A DNA stretch of 5,038 nucleotides. Source: Acidobacteriaceae bacterium (GTDB lineage: Bacteria; Acidobacteriota; Terriglobia; Terriglobales; Acidobacteriaceae). Below the pieces are notes generated by a model. That model saw only the letters and a list, made by a program, of their open reading frames with translations, was not told where the DNA came from and ran no database searches. The stretch lies in NCBI GenBank assembly GCA_003166055.1, contig PMWR01000355.1, positions 1-5,038 of the forward strand. Reading direction: 5' to 3'. Numbering within the stretch: the first letter of the stretch is position 1; the number at the start of each line of letters is the position of its first letter. A program made the translations under genes and the position numbers. Below are positions 1 through 5,026 of this stretch, in pieces.

Positions 1-453
1 TACATCCACGCCGGCGGCAAGATCGGCGTGCTGCTCGAAATCAACTGCGAGAGCGACTTTGTGGCCCGCACCGATGACTTCCAGGATCTGATGAAGGACA
101 TCGCCATGCACATCGCGGCCAGCGATCCTCGCTACGTGAAGCTCGAGGACGTGACCGTGGATGACCTGGAGCGCGAGAAAGATATCTATCGCGCGCAGGC
201 AGCAGCAACCGGCAAGCCGGCTCCCGTGATCGAGCGCATCGTCGACGGCAAGATGGCCAAGTTCTACGAGGAGGTTTGCCTGCTGGAGCAGCCGTTTATC
301 AAGGACCAGGCGGTCAGCATCAAGGAACTCATCGCTCAGAAGGTGGGCAAGCTGGGCGAGAACATCACTGTGCGCCGTTTTGCGCGGTTCAAGGTGGGTG
401 CGCCTGACTGGACCGTGGCAACGACCAAGGCCGTTGAAGCGGCTGGCGAGTAG
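1..453 (+). CDS. tsf: Elongation factor Ts, C-terminal part (5' end outside window)
   Basis: EF-Ts is the cytoplasmic guanine-nucleotide exchange factor that releases GDP from EF-Tu. The frame is open from base 1 and ends at TAG 451-453, giving 150 residues. The N-terminal UBA-like domain and the start lie upstream of the window. The visible part opens with the family signature YIHAGGKIGVLLEINCESDFVAR; the SDFVAR segment corresponds to the conserved TDFV(A/S)(R/K) motif that contacts the EF-Tu nucleotide/Mg site, here with Ser in place of the usual Thr. The rest (MHIAASDPRYV, EEVCLLEQPFIKD, GENITVRRFARF) resembles the Thermus-like long single-core form more than the E. coli form, with a short tail of about 20 residues after RFARF. 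A hairpin terminator follows 26 bases after the stop, so read-through into pyrH is probably limited. Identification is secure from family knowledge. Confidence 0.97.
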   Translation, partial: YIHAGGKIGVLLEINCESDFVARTDDFQDLMKDIAMHIAASDPRYVKLEDVTVDDLEREKDIYRAQAAATGKPAPVIERIVDGKMAKFYEEVCLLEQPFIKDQAVSIKELIAQKVGKLGENITVRRFARFKVGAPDWTVATTKAVEAAGE

Positions 454-479
454 TTTTCTCGCCACGAATTGGGATGAGG

Positions 480-511
480 AAAAGGCCCGGGGCGCAAACC
501 CTGGGCCTTTT
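480..511 (+). terminator. Rho-independent terminator after tsf, probably bidirectional
   Basis: The left arm AAAAGGCCC (480-488) pairs exactly with GGGCCTTTT (503-511). The inner bases 489-492 (GGGG) pair with 499-502 (CCCT, one G-U pair), leaving a six-base loop CGCAAA. The A run on the left and the T run on the right mean that either strand gives a GC stem followed by U residues. It can therefore end tsf on the plus strand and the convergent metallothionein-like gene (stop at 538) on the minus strand. Confidence 0.88.
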
Positions 512-537
512 CAGTTTGAGGTGACCTGGCATCCGGA

Positions 538-702
538 TCAGGGCGCGGAATCCTTCACGTTACCGCCGCAATCCGAGTGGCCGCAGAGGCAGACAATCTC
601 CATTCTGGTTCCGATCTGTTCGCAATGGGGACTGCAATACTTGGCATTCGCGGGTGGGACACACGTGCATGCCAGATTGGCACATTTCTTGGGGTTCGCC
701 AT
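538..702 (-). CDS. Small cysteine-rich metallothionein-like protein (54 aa)
   Basis: This is an ATG-to-TGA reading frame of 55 codons, antisense between tsf and pyrH. The product has 8 Cys (C7, C12, C14, C23, C27, C38, C40, C45) and 2 His (H26, H42). The pattern KCANLACTC, then KYCSPHCE, then CLCGHSDCGG follows bacterial SmtA-type metallothioneins, which read roughly CxC..CxC, YYCSxxC, CGHxGCxC. SmtA proteins are cytosolic and bind Zn/Cd in a thiolate cluster combined with a small zinc-finger fold. C7, C12, C14, C23, C27, C40, H42 and C45 can be lined up with SmtA positions; the second Cys of the first CxC is absent and C38 is extra. There is no signal peptide. Start choice is firm because AGGAAGGAG lies four bases upstream of the ATG. 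The likely role is zinc, cadmium or copper buffering; the exact metal cannot be read from sequence. Alternatively it could be a small zinc-ribbon protein of unknown role. Confidence 0.88.
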   Translation of the reverse strand: MANPKKCANLACTCVPPANAKYCSPHCEQIGTRMEIVCLCGHSDCGGNVKDSAP

Positions 703-706
703 GGTT

Positions 707-715
707 CTCCTTCCT
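707..715 (-). promoter_or_regulatory. Strong Shine-Dalgarno of the metallothionein-like gene
   Basis: Read on the minus strand this is AGGAAGGAG, followed by four bases (AACC) and the ATG at 702. It is one of the best ribosome binding sites in the window, and it is the main non-protein evidence that this short frame is translated. Confidence 0.8.
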
Positions 716-733
716 CGATACCTTCCGATAGGC

Positions 734-748
734 TGCCGCTTGGCGGCA
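734..748. promoter_or_regulatory. Perfect inverted repeat in the metallothionein-like leader
   Basis: TGCCGC (734-739) and GCGGCA (743-748) form a perfect six-base inverted repeat separated by TTG. It sits just downstream of the candidate -10 of the minus-strand gene, so it would be at or near the transcript start. It could be a repressor operator overlapping the start site, or a small hairpin protecting the 5' end. It does not match the TGAA-x6-TTCA type of SmtB/ArsR operator, so no regulator is assigned. Confidence 0.35.
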
Positions 749-755
749 CGCCAGC

Positions 756-784
756 ATTAGACTCCAATCCGTTGCAAAAGGAAA
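756..784 (-). promoter_or_regulatory. Candidate sigma-70 promoter for the metallothionein-like gene
   Basis: On the minus strand TCTAAT (761-756) matches the -10 consensus at 5 of 6 positions. A 17-base spacer separates it from TTTCCT (784-779), a weak -35 (3 of 6). It would give a leader of roughly 45 bases containing the inverted repeat and the strong Shine-Dalgarno. The weak -35 would suit an activated or regulated promoter, but this is inference. Confidence 0.35.
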
Positions 785-883
785 GTACTGGAACGATCAC
801 GGCAACTTGAGATGGGGAAGCGGCCCGTAACCAGAGCGGGCGGGTTGCGTCTCAAAGCGACTGGCCCAACCCAGCGGCTGGTA

Positions 884-892
884 TGCGATACT
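884..892 (+). promoter_or_regulatory. Candidate extended -10 promoter directly upstream of pyrH
   Basis: TG (884-885), one base, then GATACT (887-892) resembles an extended -10 element (TGnTATAAT, with G for the first T and C for the fifth base). No good -35 lies 16-19 bases upstream. Transcription would begin about seven bases downstream, at around 899-902, which would give a transcript with almost no leader before the ATG at 902. The stretch 703-901 otherwise contains no credible gene. Confidence 0.35.
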
Positions 893-901
893 CGAAAAGG
901 C

Positions 902-1606
902 ATGTATAAACGCATTGTTCTCAAGCTTTCAGGTGAGGCACTGGCCGGGGATCGGGGCTTCGGCCTTGACGCCGACAAGGTGGCCGGGATTACCGATGAA
1001 GTCGTCGAGATTCACGCACTTGGCGTCGAAATCGGCATCGTGGTGGGCGGGGGCAACTTCTTTCGCGGCGTGGAGGAGCAAGCCAGGGAGATGGACCGTG
1101 TGAGCGCCGACAGCATGGGCATGCTGTCCACGGTCATCAACGCCATTGCGCTGCAGGACTCCATTGAAAAACGCGGCGTGCAATGCCGGGTGATGAGCGC
1201 CGTGTTCATGAACCAGTTGGCCGAGCCGTATATTCGCCGGCGGGCCGTCCGCCATCTCGAAAAAGGCCGGATCGTGATTTTTTCCGCGGGCATTGGCAAC
1301 CCATTTTTCTCATCCGACACGGCAGCGAGCCTGCGCGCGATGGAGATCAAGGCCGATGTGCTGCTGAAGGGCACCAAGGTCGAGGGCGTCTACAACGCCG
1401 ATCCGGTGCTGTTCAAAGATGCGGTCAAATACGACGAGATTACCTACATGGAAATCCTGCAGCGGGGGCTGAAAGTGATGGACCTGACCGCGGTGAGCCT
1501 GTGTAAAGACAACAACCTGCCGCTGATTATTTTCAACATGAACCAGCCGGGAAACATCAAGCGGGTAGTGCTGGGCGAAAAGGTCGGATCGCTGGTAACG
1601 GCGTAG
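902..1606 (+). CDS. pyrH: Uridylate (UMP) kinase
   Basis: PyrH phosphorylates UMP to UDP with ATP in de novo pyrimidine synthesis. It is a cytoplasmic hexamer of the amino-acid-kinase fold, typically activated by GTP and inhibited by UTP. The 234-residue product is of normal length. Visible signatures are the N-terminal KLSGEAL (8-14) for phosphate binding, the glycine-rich [10 protein letters not shown] (47-56), [16 protein letters not shown] (70-85), the UMP-site [15 protein letters not shown] (128-142) and the nucleotide-binding [15 protein letters not shown] (154-168). The ATG at 902 is chosen because [14 protein letters not shown] matches the family start. The in-frame ATG at 812 would add 30 residues unlike the family and has no better ribosome site. 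The only Shine-Dalgarno-like string, AAAAGG, is one base from the ATG, which is too close, so initiation may be leaderless. tsf lies upstream; frr, the usual next gene, is absent. Confidence 0.97.
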   Translation: MYKRIVLKLSGEALAGDRGFGLDADKVAGITDEVVEIHALGVEIGIVVGGGNFFRGVEEQAREMDRVSADSMGMLSTVINAIALQDSIEKRGVQCRVMSAVFMNQLAEPYIRRRAVRHLEKGRIVIFSAGIGNPFFSSDTAASLRAMEIKADVLLKGTKVEGVYNADPVLFKDAVKYDEITYMEILQRGLKVMDLTAVSLCKDNNLPLIIFNMNQPGNIKRVVLGEKVGSLVTA

Positions 1607-1610
1607 AGAC

Positions 1611-1645
1611 AGTGGTTAGTGGTTAGTGGTTAGTGATCAGTGGTC
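1611..1645 (+). repeat. Five-unit heptamer tandem repeat
   Basis: Five consecutive 7-base units begin four bases after the pyrH stop: AGTGGTT three times exactly, then AGTGATC, then AGTGGTC. A partial AG follows. The array lies wholly in the pyrH-acyltransferase gap, so unit-number changes would not disturb a reading frame. Similar AGTGGTT/AGTGGTC runs are, as I recall, common between genes in Acidobacteriota. No function is visible. Confidence 0.9.
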
Positions 1646-1686
1646 AGCGTTGGATCGCCGGGCCGGTACGTATTGGTCAATTTTGC

Positions 1687-1716
1687 ATGTCATCGTTCTG
1701 GCCGGAGACGTCTAAT
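1687..1716 (+). promoter_or_regulatory. Candidate promoter giving a leaderless acyltransferase mRNA
   Basis: ATGTCA (1687-1692, 4 of 6 to TTGACA) and TCTAAT (1711-1716, 5 of 6 to TATAAT) are separated by 18 bases. The expected start, about seven bases after the -10, falls on the GTG at 1723. The heptamer array lies just upstream. The assignment rests on pattern matching only. Confidence 0.4.
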
Positions 1717-1722
1717 AGCTAA

Positions 1723-2874
1723 GTGGAGACGAGCAAGCCAGCGCGACTGAATGCACTCACGGGTTTGCGCACCTTCGCGGCCATTAACATTGTTCTCTTC
1801 CATTTCTCCGACCCACGCAGATTTGGCTTTCTGGCGCCGGTGATCAATGCCGGATATGCCTCGGTGAGCTTTTTCATCCTGCTCTCGGGATTTGTGCTGG
1901 CGTATAACTACGCCGGGCGGGCGCGGGCCGGTAAACTCGACCGGGTGAAGTTCTGGAAGGCCCGGTTCACGCGGCTTTATCCCATTTACCTGCTCAGTTT
2001 GATCCTGAGCTGGCGCGTGGTTTCCCAGGAACAGGGCGCGCACACCCACGCGATGTTCTGGTTGGGAATGGTGCTGACGCCGCTGCTGCTGCAGGGATTC
2101 ATTCCGTCGATTGCGACGTTCCTGAACACACCGGCGTGGACCATGTCGGCCGAATGCTCCTATTACGCAGTCTTTCCCTGGCTGGCGAGCTGGAAGCGGC
2201 CCGATGCGTTGAGGCCGCACCTGATGAAGATGGCCTGCATCTGGTGCCTTGGGATACTGCCCGGCGCGCTGTATATCCTATTCAATCCAGACGGGATCGC
2301 GCATCCGGACCGGTGGAGTTACGGGCCGTGGCTGCAGGCTCTCAAGTACACGCCGTACACGCACTTTGCCAGCTTCGTCTTCGGCGTGATGCTGGCCAAT
2401 CTGGACGAGATGATCCCGCGGCAGAGCCAGCGGCGGCTTTGGCTGGGGCTGGGTGGGTTCGCCGCCCTCTTCACACTGCTGGAACTGGGACCGGCGGTAC
2501 CTTACGCGTTGATTCATGACGGGCTGCTGATGCCGCTGTTCGGGTGCATCGTGCTGGGGCTGGCGGGACAGAACCTGCTGGCGTCCTGCTTCGGCTTGCG
2601 GCCACTGGTGTTTGTAGGTGAGGCCAGCTACTGCCTCTACCTGCTGCACTTCTCGCTGTGGAATTTGATTCACGACTCGCATGTGCTGAATCGGCTAAAC
2701 CTGAGCCAGTACGACCCGTGGATCAGCTACGGGATTCTGATCGGGCTGGCTCTGCTGGCGCTGCACCTGGTGGAGAAGCCGGCGCAGAAGCTGCTGCGCC
2801 AGTGGATGGACGCGACTCCTCGAGTGAAGGAACTGAAACTAGAGTTGGCCAGCGCGGACAAGGATGGGCCTTGA
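1723..2874 (+). CDS. Integral membrane acyltransferase, OafA/YrhL type (acyltransferase 3 family)
   Basis: Members of this family O-acylate extracytoplasmic glycans, antibiotics or lipids (for example O-antigen or peptidoglycan acetylation) from within the inner membrane. The 383-residue product has the family hallmarks in order: R16 and H27 in GLRTFAAINIVLFHF (the conserved R-x10-H pair), FFILLSGFVLAYNY (50-63), FWKARFTRLYPIYLL (77-91), TPAWTMSAECSYYAVFPW (136-153) containing E144, FVFGVMLANL (218-227), SYCLYLLHF (302-310) with H309, and LVEKPAQKLL (349-358). About ten hydrophobic helices alternate with basic loops. No SGNH hydrolase domain is fused at the C-terminus, which ends in a short charged tail. 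The start is GTG at 1723: an in-frame TAA sits immediately before it, and later starts would cut into the R-x10-H helix. No Shine-Dalgarno lies at usable distance (GGAGA at 1704-1708 is 14 bases away). The acyl group and acceptor cannot be told from sequence. Confidence 0.92.
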   Translation: METSKPARLNALTGLRTFAAINIVLFHFSDPRRFGFLAPVINAGYASVSFFILLSGFVLAYNYAGRARAGKLDRVKFWKARFTRLYPIYLLSLILSWRVVSQEQGAHTHAMFWLGMVLTPLLLQGFIPSIATFLNTPAWTMSAECSYYAVFPWLASWKRPDALRPHLMKMACIWCLGILPGALYILFNPDGIAHPDRWSYGPWLQALKYTPYTHFASFVFGVMLANLDEMIPRQSQRRLWLGLGGFAALFTLLELGPAVPYALIHDGLLMPLFGCIVLGLAGQNLLASCFGLRPLVFVGEASYCLYLLHFSLWNLIHDSHVLNRLNLSQYDPWISYGILIGLALLALHLVEKPAQKLLRQWMDATPRVKELKLELASADKDGP

Positions 2875-2877
2875 GTG

Positions 2878-2901
2878 CAGATGACAGGTTACAGATGACA
2901 G
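2878..2901 (+). repeat. Ten-base direct repeat after the acyltransferase
   Basis: CAGATGACAG occurs at 2878-2887 and again at 2892-2901, with a period of 14 bases. It is a short intergenic repeat within a few bases of the acyltransferase stop. It resembles the heptamer array after pyrH in position but not in sequence. No function is apparent. Confidence 0.75.
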
Positions 2902-2918
2902 TTGGCGGTTTTAGCTTT

Positions 2919-2975
2919 CCCAGGTCTCAAAAATCGAGATCCTTCGGCAAGCTCAGGACAGGCTCTGGGGCACCC
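2919..2975. repeat. Dispersed-repeat-like composite palindromic element
   Basis: Outer arms CCCAG (2919-2923) and CTGGG (2965-2969) are complementary. Inside them TCTC (2925-2928) and GAGA (2936-2939) form a small stem around AAAAATC. Between the small stem and the right outer arm lies a second unit, TCCTTCGGCAAGCTCAGGA (2940-2958). Strings of the type CTTCGGCAAGCTCAGGACAGG and CTGGGGCACCC are, from memory, dispersed multicopy intergenic elements in Acidobacteriota and some other phyla. The element lies in the convergent gap between the acyltransferase and the secreted protein gene. No conventional hairpin-plus-T-run terminator is visible in this gap (2875-3016). Confidence 0.6.
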
Positions 2976-3016
2976 AGCTCCTCTTTCAATGCGAACTTTT
3001 GAGTCACGGCGCTTGC

Positions 3017-4957
3017 TCAGTCTTGCTGGGCTAGGGCTACGAAGCTGTGGGCGGGTATATCGACCTGGAAGTCGGTGTGCGGGGGTACGTGGCGGGGATG
3101 GCGCAGGTTGGACGGCGGCGGGGGTGGGGGCGTGGCTGCGATCGCTTCTCCGGTGGCCAGGTTTCTTAGCGTGGCGGATGTGCCGGGTAGGGTGACCGTG
3201 ACCTGGGTAGGCTCATCGCGATAGGACTCGACCACAAAGGTGTGGTTGTCGTAGGCGAAGAGACTGACCTGGGAGGGCGCGTCGAGTTGAACCGGCAGGT
3301 CGCGCAGCAGGTATTGCTTGATCTGGGTGAGCACCGGCTGCGGGAGCGCGTAGAGGTCGTTGGGATTCTCCGGAATCGTGAGCACGTAAAGAATGCCTTT
3401 GGAGTAGCGGTCCATGATGAGCAGGGGCGCGCCGCGTCCGTTGGCGGTTCCGCGCACCACGGGCCACGCGTCGTTGGTCTGGAAGCCGATCTCGGGAATG
3501 AGCACATCGGAGGTCTTGCCCAGGTCAGCGCCTGCGCCTGCGCCGGACGCGCCCCAGTATTGCTGCACCCTGAGAATATTCCCGGTGGCGTGGATGTCGG
3601 CAATCTGGTCGATTCCCTTCCCCTGAAGGGCGCGCAGCAGGCCGGAGGTGATGACGATGTTGCCTCCCCCTTCAAGGTGCTTCCTGATTTTCGCGACGAG
3701 TTCGGGATCGAATTTGGCTGACTCGGTGAGCAGGATTGTCTTTGCGGCGTCTGGGAATTCCGGATGGAGGTCGATGGGGATGCCGATCATGCCGAGGTAG
3801 TTATGGAGGTAGTCTTCGCCGGTGGATTGGTAGGGCTTGTAGCTGGCGAGTCCGATCGGGTTGCCGAGCTTGCCGACGAGGGCGTTGACGGCGCCAAGCG
3901 CGTAGCCGGCCGTAGTGGCATAGGTAACGGGTGCTGAGGGAGCGTAGGCACTGTGCCAGTTGTTCAGGCCCGCGGCGGTGAATGTGGTGTCGCGGGAATC
4001 CCATGCGGCGCGGTCGCCGAGAACGGCTGGCCGCAGCAGATCGCTGTATTGGAAGAGCAGGATCTGCGGGGCCTTGGCCAGCATGGTGTCCCACAACTGC
4101 TCTGCGTAGCGATCGAGATAGCGGTTGTCGTATGTGTCAACCCAGCCGCCGCCGTTGCGTCCGGGGCTGATGTTGTCGAAGTAGCGGACGATCTGGTAGC
4201 TCTCATACTGCTGCAGGTGCTGGTCGGTGGTGACGGGGTCGCGGGTTTCGGTCCCGGTGTAGATGCTATCGAAGATCTTCGGCTCCTGGTCGAGGTCGTA
4301 GCCGTTGGCCTGAAAGTGCTCATACCAGTTGGGGAACTTGATGACGATCTTCACCTTGGGGTTCACGGCCCGCGCGGGACCGACCACCAGGTCGCGCGAG
4401 ACCTGATCCATAAGCTGGAGGCGGAAATCGGTCCAACTCTGGTTGCCCTTGGCGGCAATGTCGGAGTCGCGCTTGGTGTTATTGAAGAAGAAGTCGTCGA
4501 GAATGATCTCGTCGAAGTGCCGCGCGGTGACTTCGGCAACGTTCTTCACGTAGTCGCGCTCTTTGGGGTCGGTGTAGCAGAAGGAGATGAACTGGCCGTC
4601 GGTGCCCTGGCTGTTTTCAAAACCGGCCATGTCGCCGCCGGCGGCATAGGCAATGCCGCCGGCCACCTGAACGCCGCGTGCGATGAAGAAGGCCTTCACA
4701 GTCTCAAGCAGAGCGCCGTCGGCGAGCGTGCCGCTGCGATAGCTCTCGATATAGACCTTGTCGACATGCACCTGGCTGGAGATTTCGTCCCAGGAGGTTT
4801 GCAGGTACGCAGGATCTTTCATGCGCTCGACGACGCCGACCGGGATGTAGACGGCCACGCGGAACTGGTTGGAGAGAGGGGCGGCGAGCGCTGCGGCGTT
4901 TATTGACGGACAGGGGCAGGCAACTAGAAGCATCAGCAGGAATCGGGCTCGCAACAC
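3017..4957 (-). CDS. Exported TIM-barrel hydrolase-like protein with amidotransferase-like and beta domains (function unknown)
   Basis: This 646-residue product is not a family I can name with confidence. The N-terminus (MLRARFLLMLLVAC) is an export signal with two possible readings: a lipobox LVA-C with C14 as the lipidated residue, or signal-peptidase-I cleavage after ALA (23-25). Residues about 32-335 alternate strand and helix like a (beta/alpha)8 barrel, with acidic residues at strand ends: KVYIES (E71), EIILDDFFF (D154, D155) and IYTGTETRD (E237, D240). This suggests a glycoside-hydrolase-like fold. Residues about 340-560, including NPIGLASYKPYQSTGEDYL, AKTILLTES and GGGNIVITSGLL, look like the class-I-amidotransferase-like middle domain found in beta-galactosidases, with no evident catalytic Cys. 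Residues about 560-646 form a beta-rich end carrying a six-proline run (610-615) and the closing PAHSFVAL. The GTG start at 4957 is supported by AGGAGA seven bases upstream. It is convergent with the acyltransferase. Substrate and activity are unknown. Confidence 0.85.
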   Translation of the reverse strand: MLRARFLLMLLVACPCPSINAAALAAPLSNQFRVAVYIPVGVVERMKDPAYLQTSWDEISSQVHVDKVYIESYRSGTLADGALLETVKAFFIARGVQVAGGIAYAAGGDMAGFENSQGTDGQFISFCYTDPKERDYVKNVAEVTARHFDEIILDDFFFNNTKRDSDIAAKGNQSWTDFRLQLMDQVSRDLVVGPARAVNPKVKIVIKFPNWYEHFQANGYDLDQEPKIFDSIYTGTETRDPVTTDQHLQQYESYQIVRYFDNISPGRNGGGWVDTYDNRYLDRYAEQLWDTMLAKAPQILLFQYSDLLRPAVLGDRAAWDSRDTTFTAAGLNNWHSAYAPSAPVTYATTAGYALGAVNALVGKLGNPIGLASYKPYQSTGEDYLHNYLGMIGIPIDLHPEFPDAAKTILLTESAKFDPELVAKIRKHLEGGGNIVITSGLLRALQGKGIDQIADIHATGNILRVQQYWGASGAGAGADLGKTSDVLIPEIGFQTNDAWPVVRGTANGRGAPLLIMDRYSKGILYVLTIPENPNDLYALPQPVLTQIKQYLLRDLPVQLDAPSQVSLFAYDNHTFVVESYRDEPTQVTVTLPGTSATLRNLATGEAIAATPPPPPPSNLRHPRHVPPHTDFQVDIPAHSFVALAQQD

Positions 4958-4964
4958 GTTGGTA

Positions 4965-4970
4965 TCTCCT
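4965..4970 (-). promoter_or_regulatory. Shine-Dalgarno fixing the GTG start of the 646-aa protein
   Basis: AGGAGA on the minus strand lies seven bases before the GTG at 4957. The first in-frame ATG (codon 9, at 4933) would be 31 bases from it and would remove the charged n-region of the signal peptide, so the GTG is preferred. TTG at codon 2 is a less likely alternative. Confidence 0.75.
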
Positions 4971-4996
4971 CGCCCGATGGAAAGCCGGGCCGAGCC

Positions 4997-5026
4997 AGTA
5001 TATGCGCTGAGGGCTTATGGGTAGAA
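4997..5026 (-). promoter_or_regulatory. Candidate promoter of the 646-aa protein gene
   Basis: On the minus strand TATACT (5002-4997) matches the -10 consensus at 5 of 6 positions. A poor -35 (TTCTAC, 5026-5021) sits 18 bases further upstream. The leader would be about 30 bases. Only 81 bases upstream of the gene are in the window, so regulatory sites beyond the edge cannot be judged. Confidence 0.4.

Noticed and set aside
380..760. A plus-strand frame running from the end of tsf across the terminator
   Set aside because: It overlaps tsf, crosses a strong terminator hairpin and lies opposite the better supported metallothionein-like gene, with no ribosome site.
555..800. Two minus-strand frames of 81 and 65 codons overlapping the metallothionein-like gene
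   Set aside because: Neither has a Shine-Dalgarno or family resemblance. The third frame on this strand has both, so these are shadows of the 54-residue gene.
812..901. An N-terminal extension of pyrH from the ATG at 812
   Set aside because: It would add 30 residues not found in UMP kinases, and no strong ribosome site precedes 812. The usual family N-terminus begins at 902.
1690..2220. A 176-codon minus-strand frame opposite the acyltransferase
   Set aside because: It is antisense to a gene with clear family motifs. The product is Arg/Gln/His-rich and matches nothing I recognise.
2658..3002. A plus-strand frame covering the end of the acyltransferase and the intergenic repeat
   Set aside because: It overlaps a well supported gene and its second half is translation of the dispersed repeat (KLRTGSGAP-like), a common source of spurious proteins.
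3001..3016. A terminator for the 646-aa gene immediately after its stop
   Set aside because: No stable stem followed by a T run is visible on the minus strand. The AAAAG on that strand is an A run, not a U tract.
3166..3675. A 169-codon minus-strand frame overlapping the 646-aa gene in another frame
   Set aside because: The product is rich in Arg, Ser, Pro and Thr as expected from a shifted GC-rich frame, and there is no independent start signal.
3953..4906. A 317-codon plus-strand open frame opposite the 646-aa gene
   Set aside because: It is fully antisense to a gene with a signal peptide, Shine-Dalgarno and coherent domains. Its product is a low-complexity Val/Gly/Ala/Glu-rich mirror of GC-rich codons with no recognisable motif.
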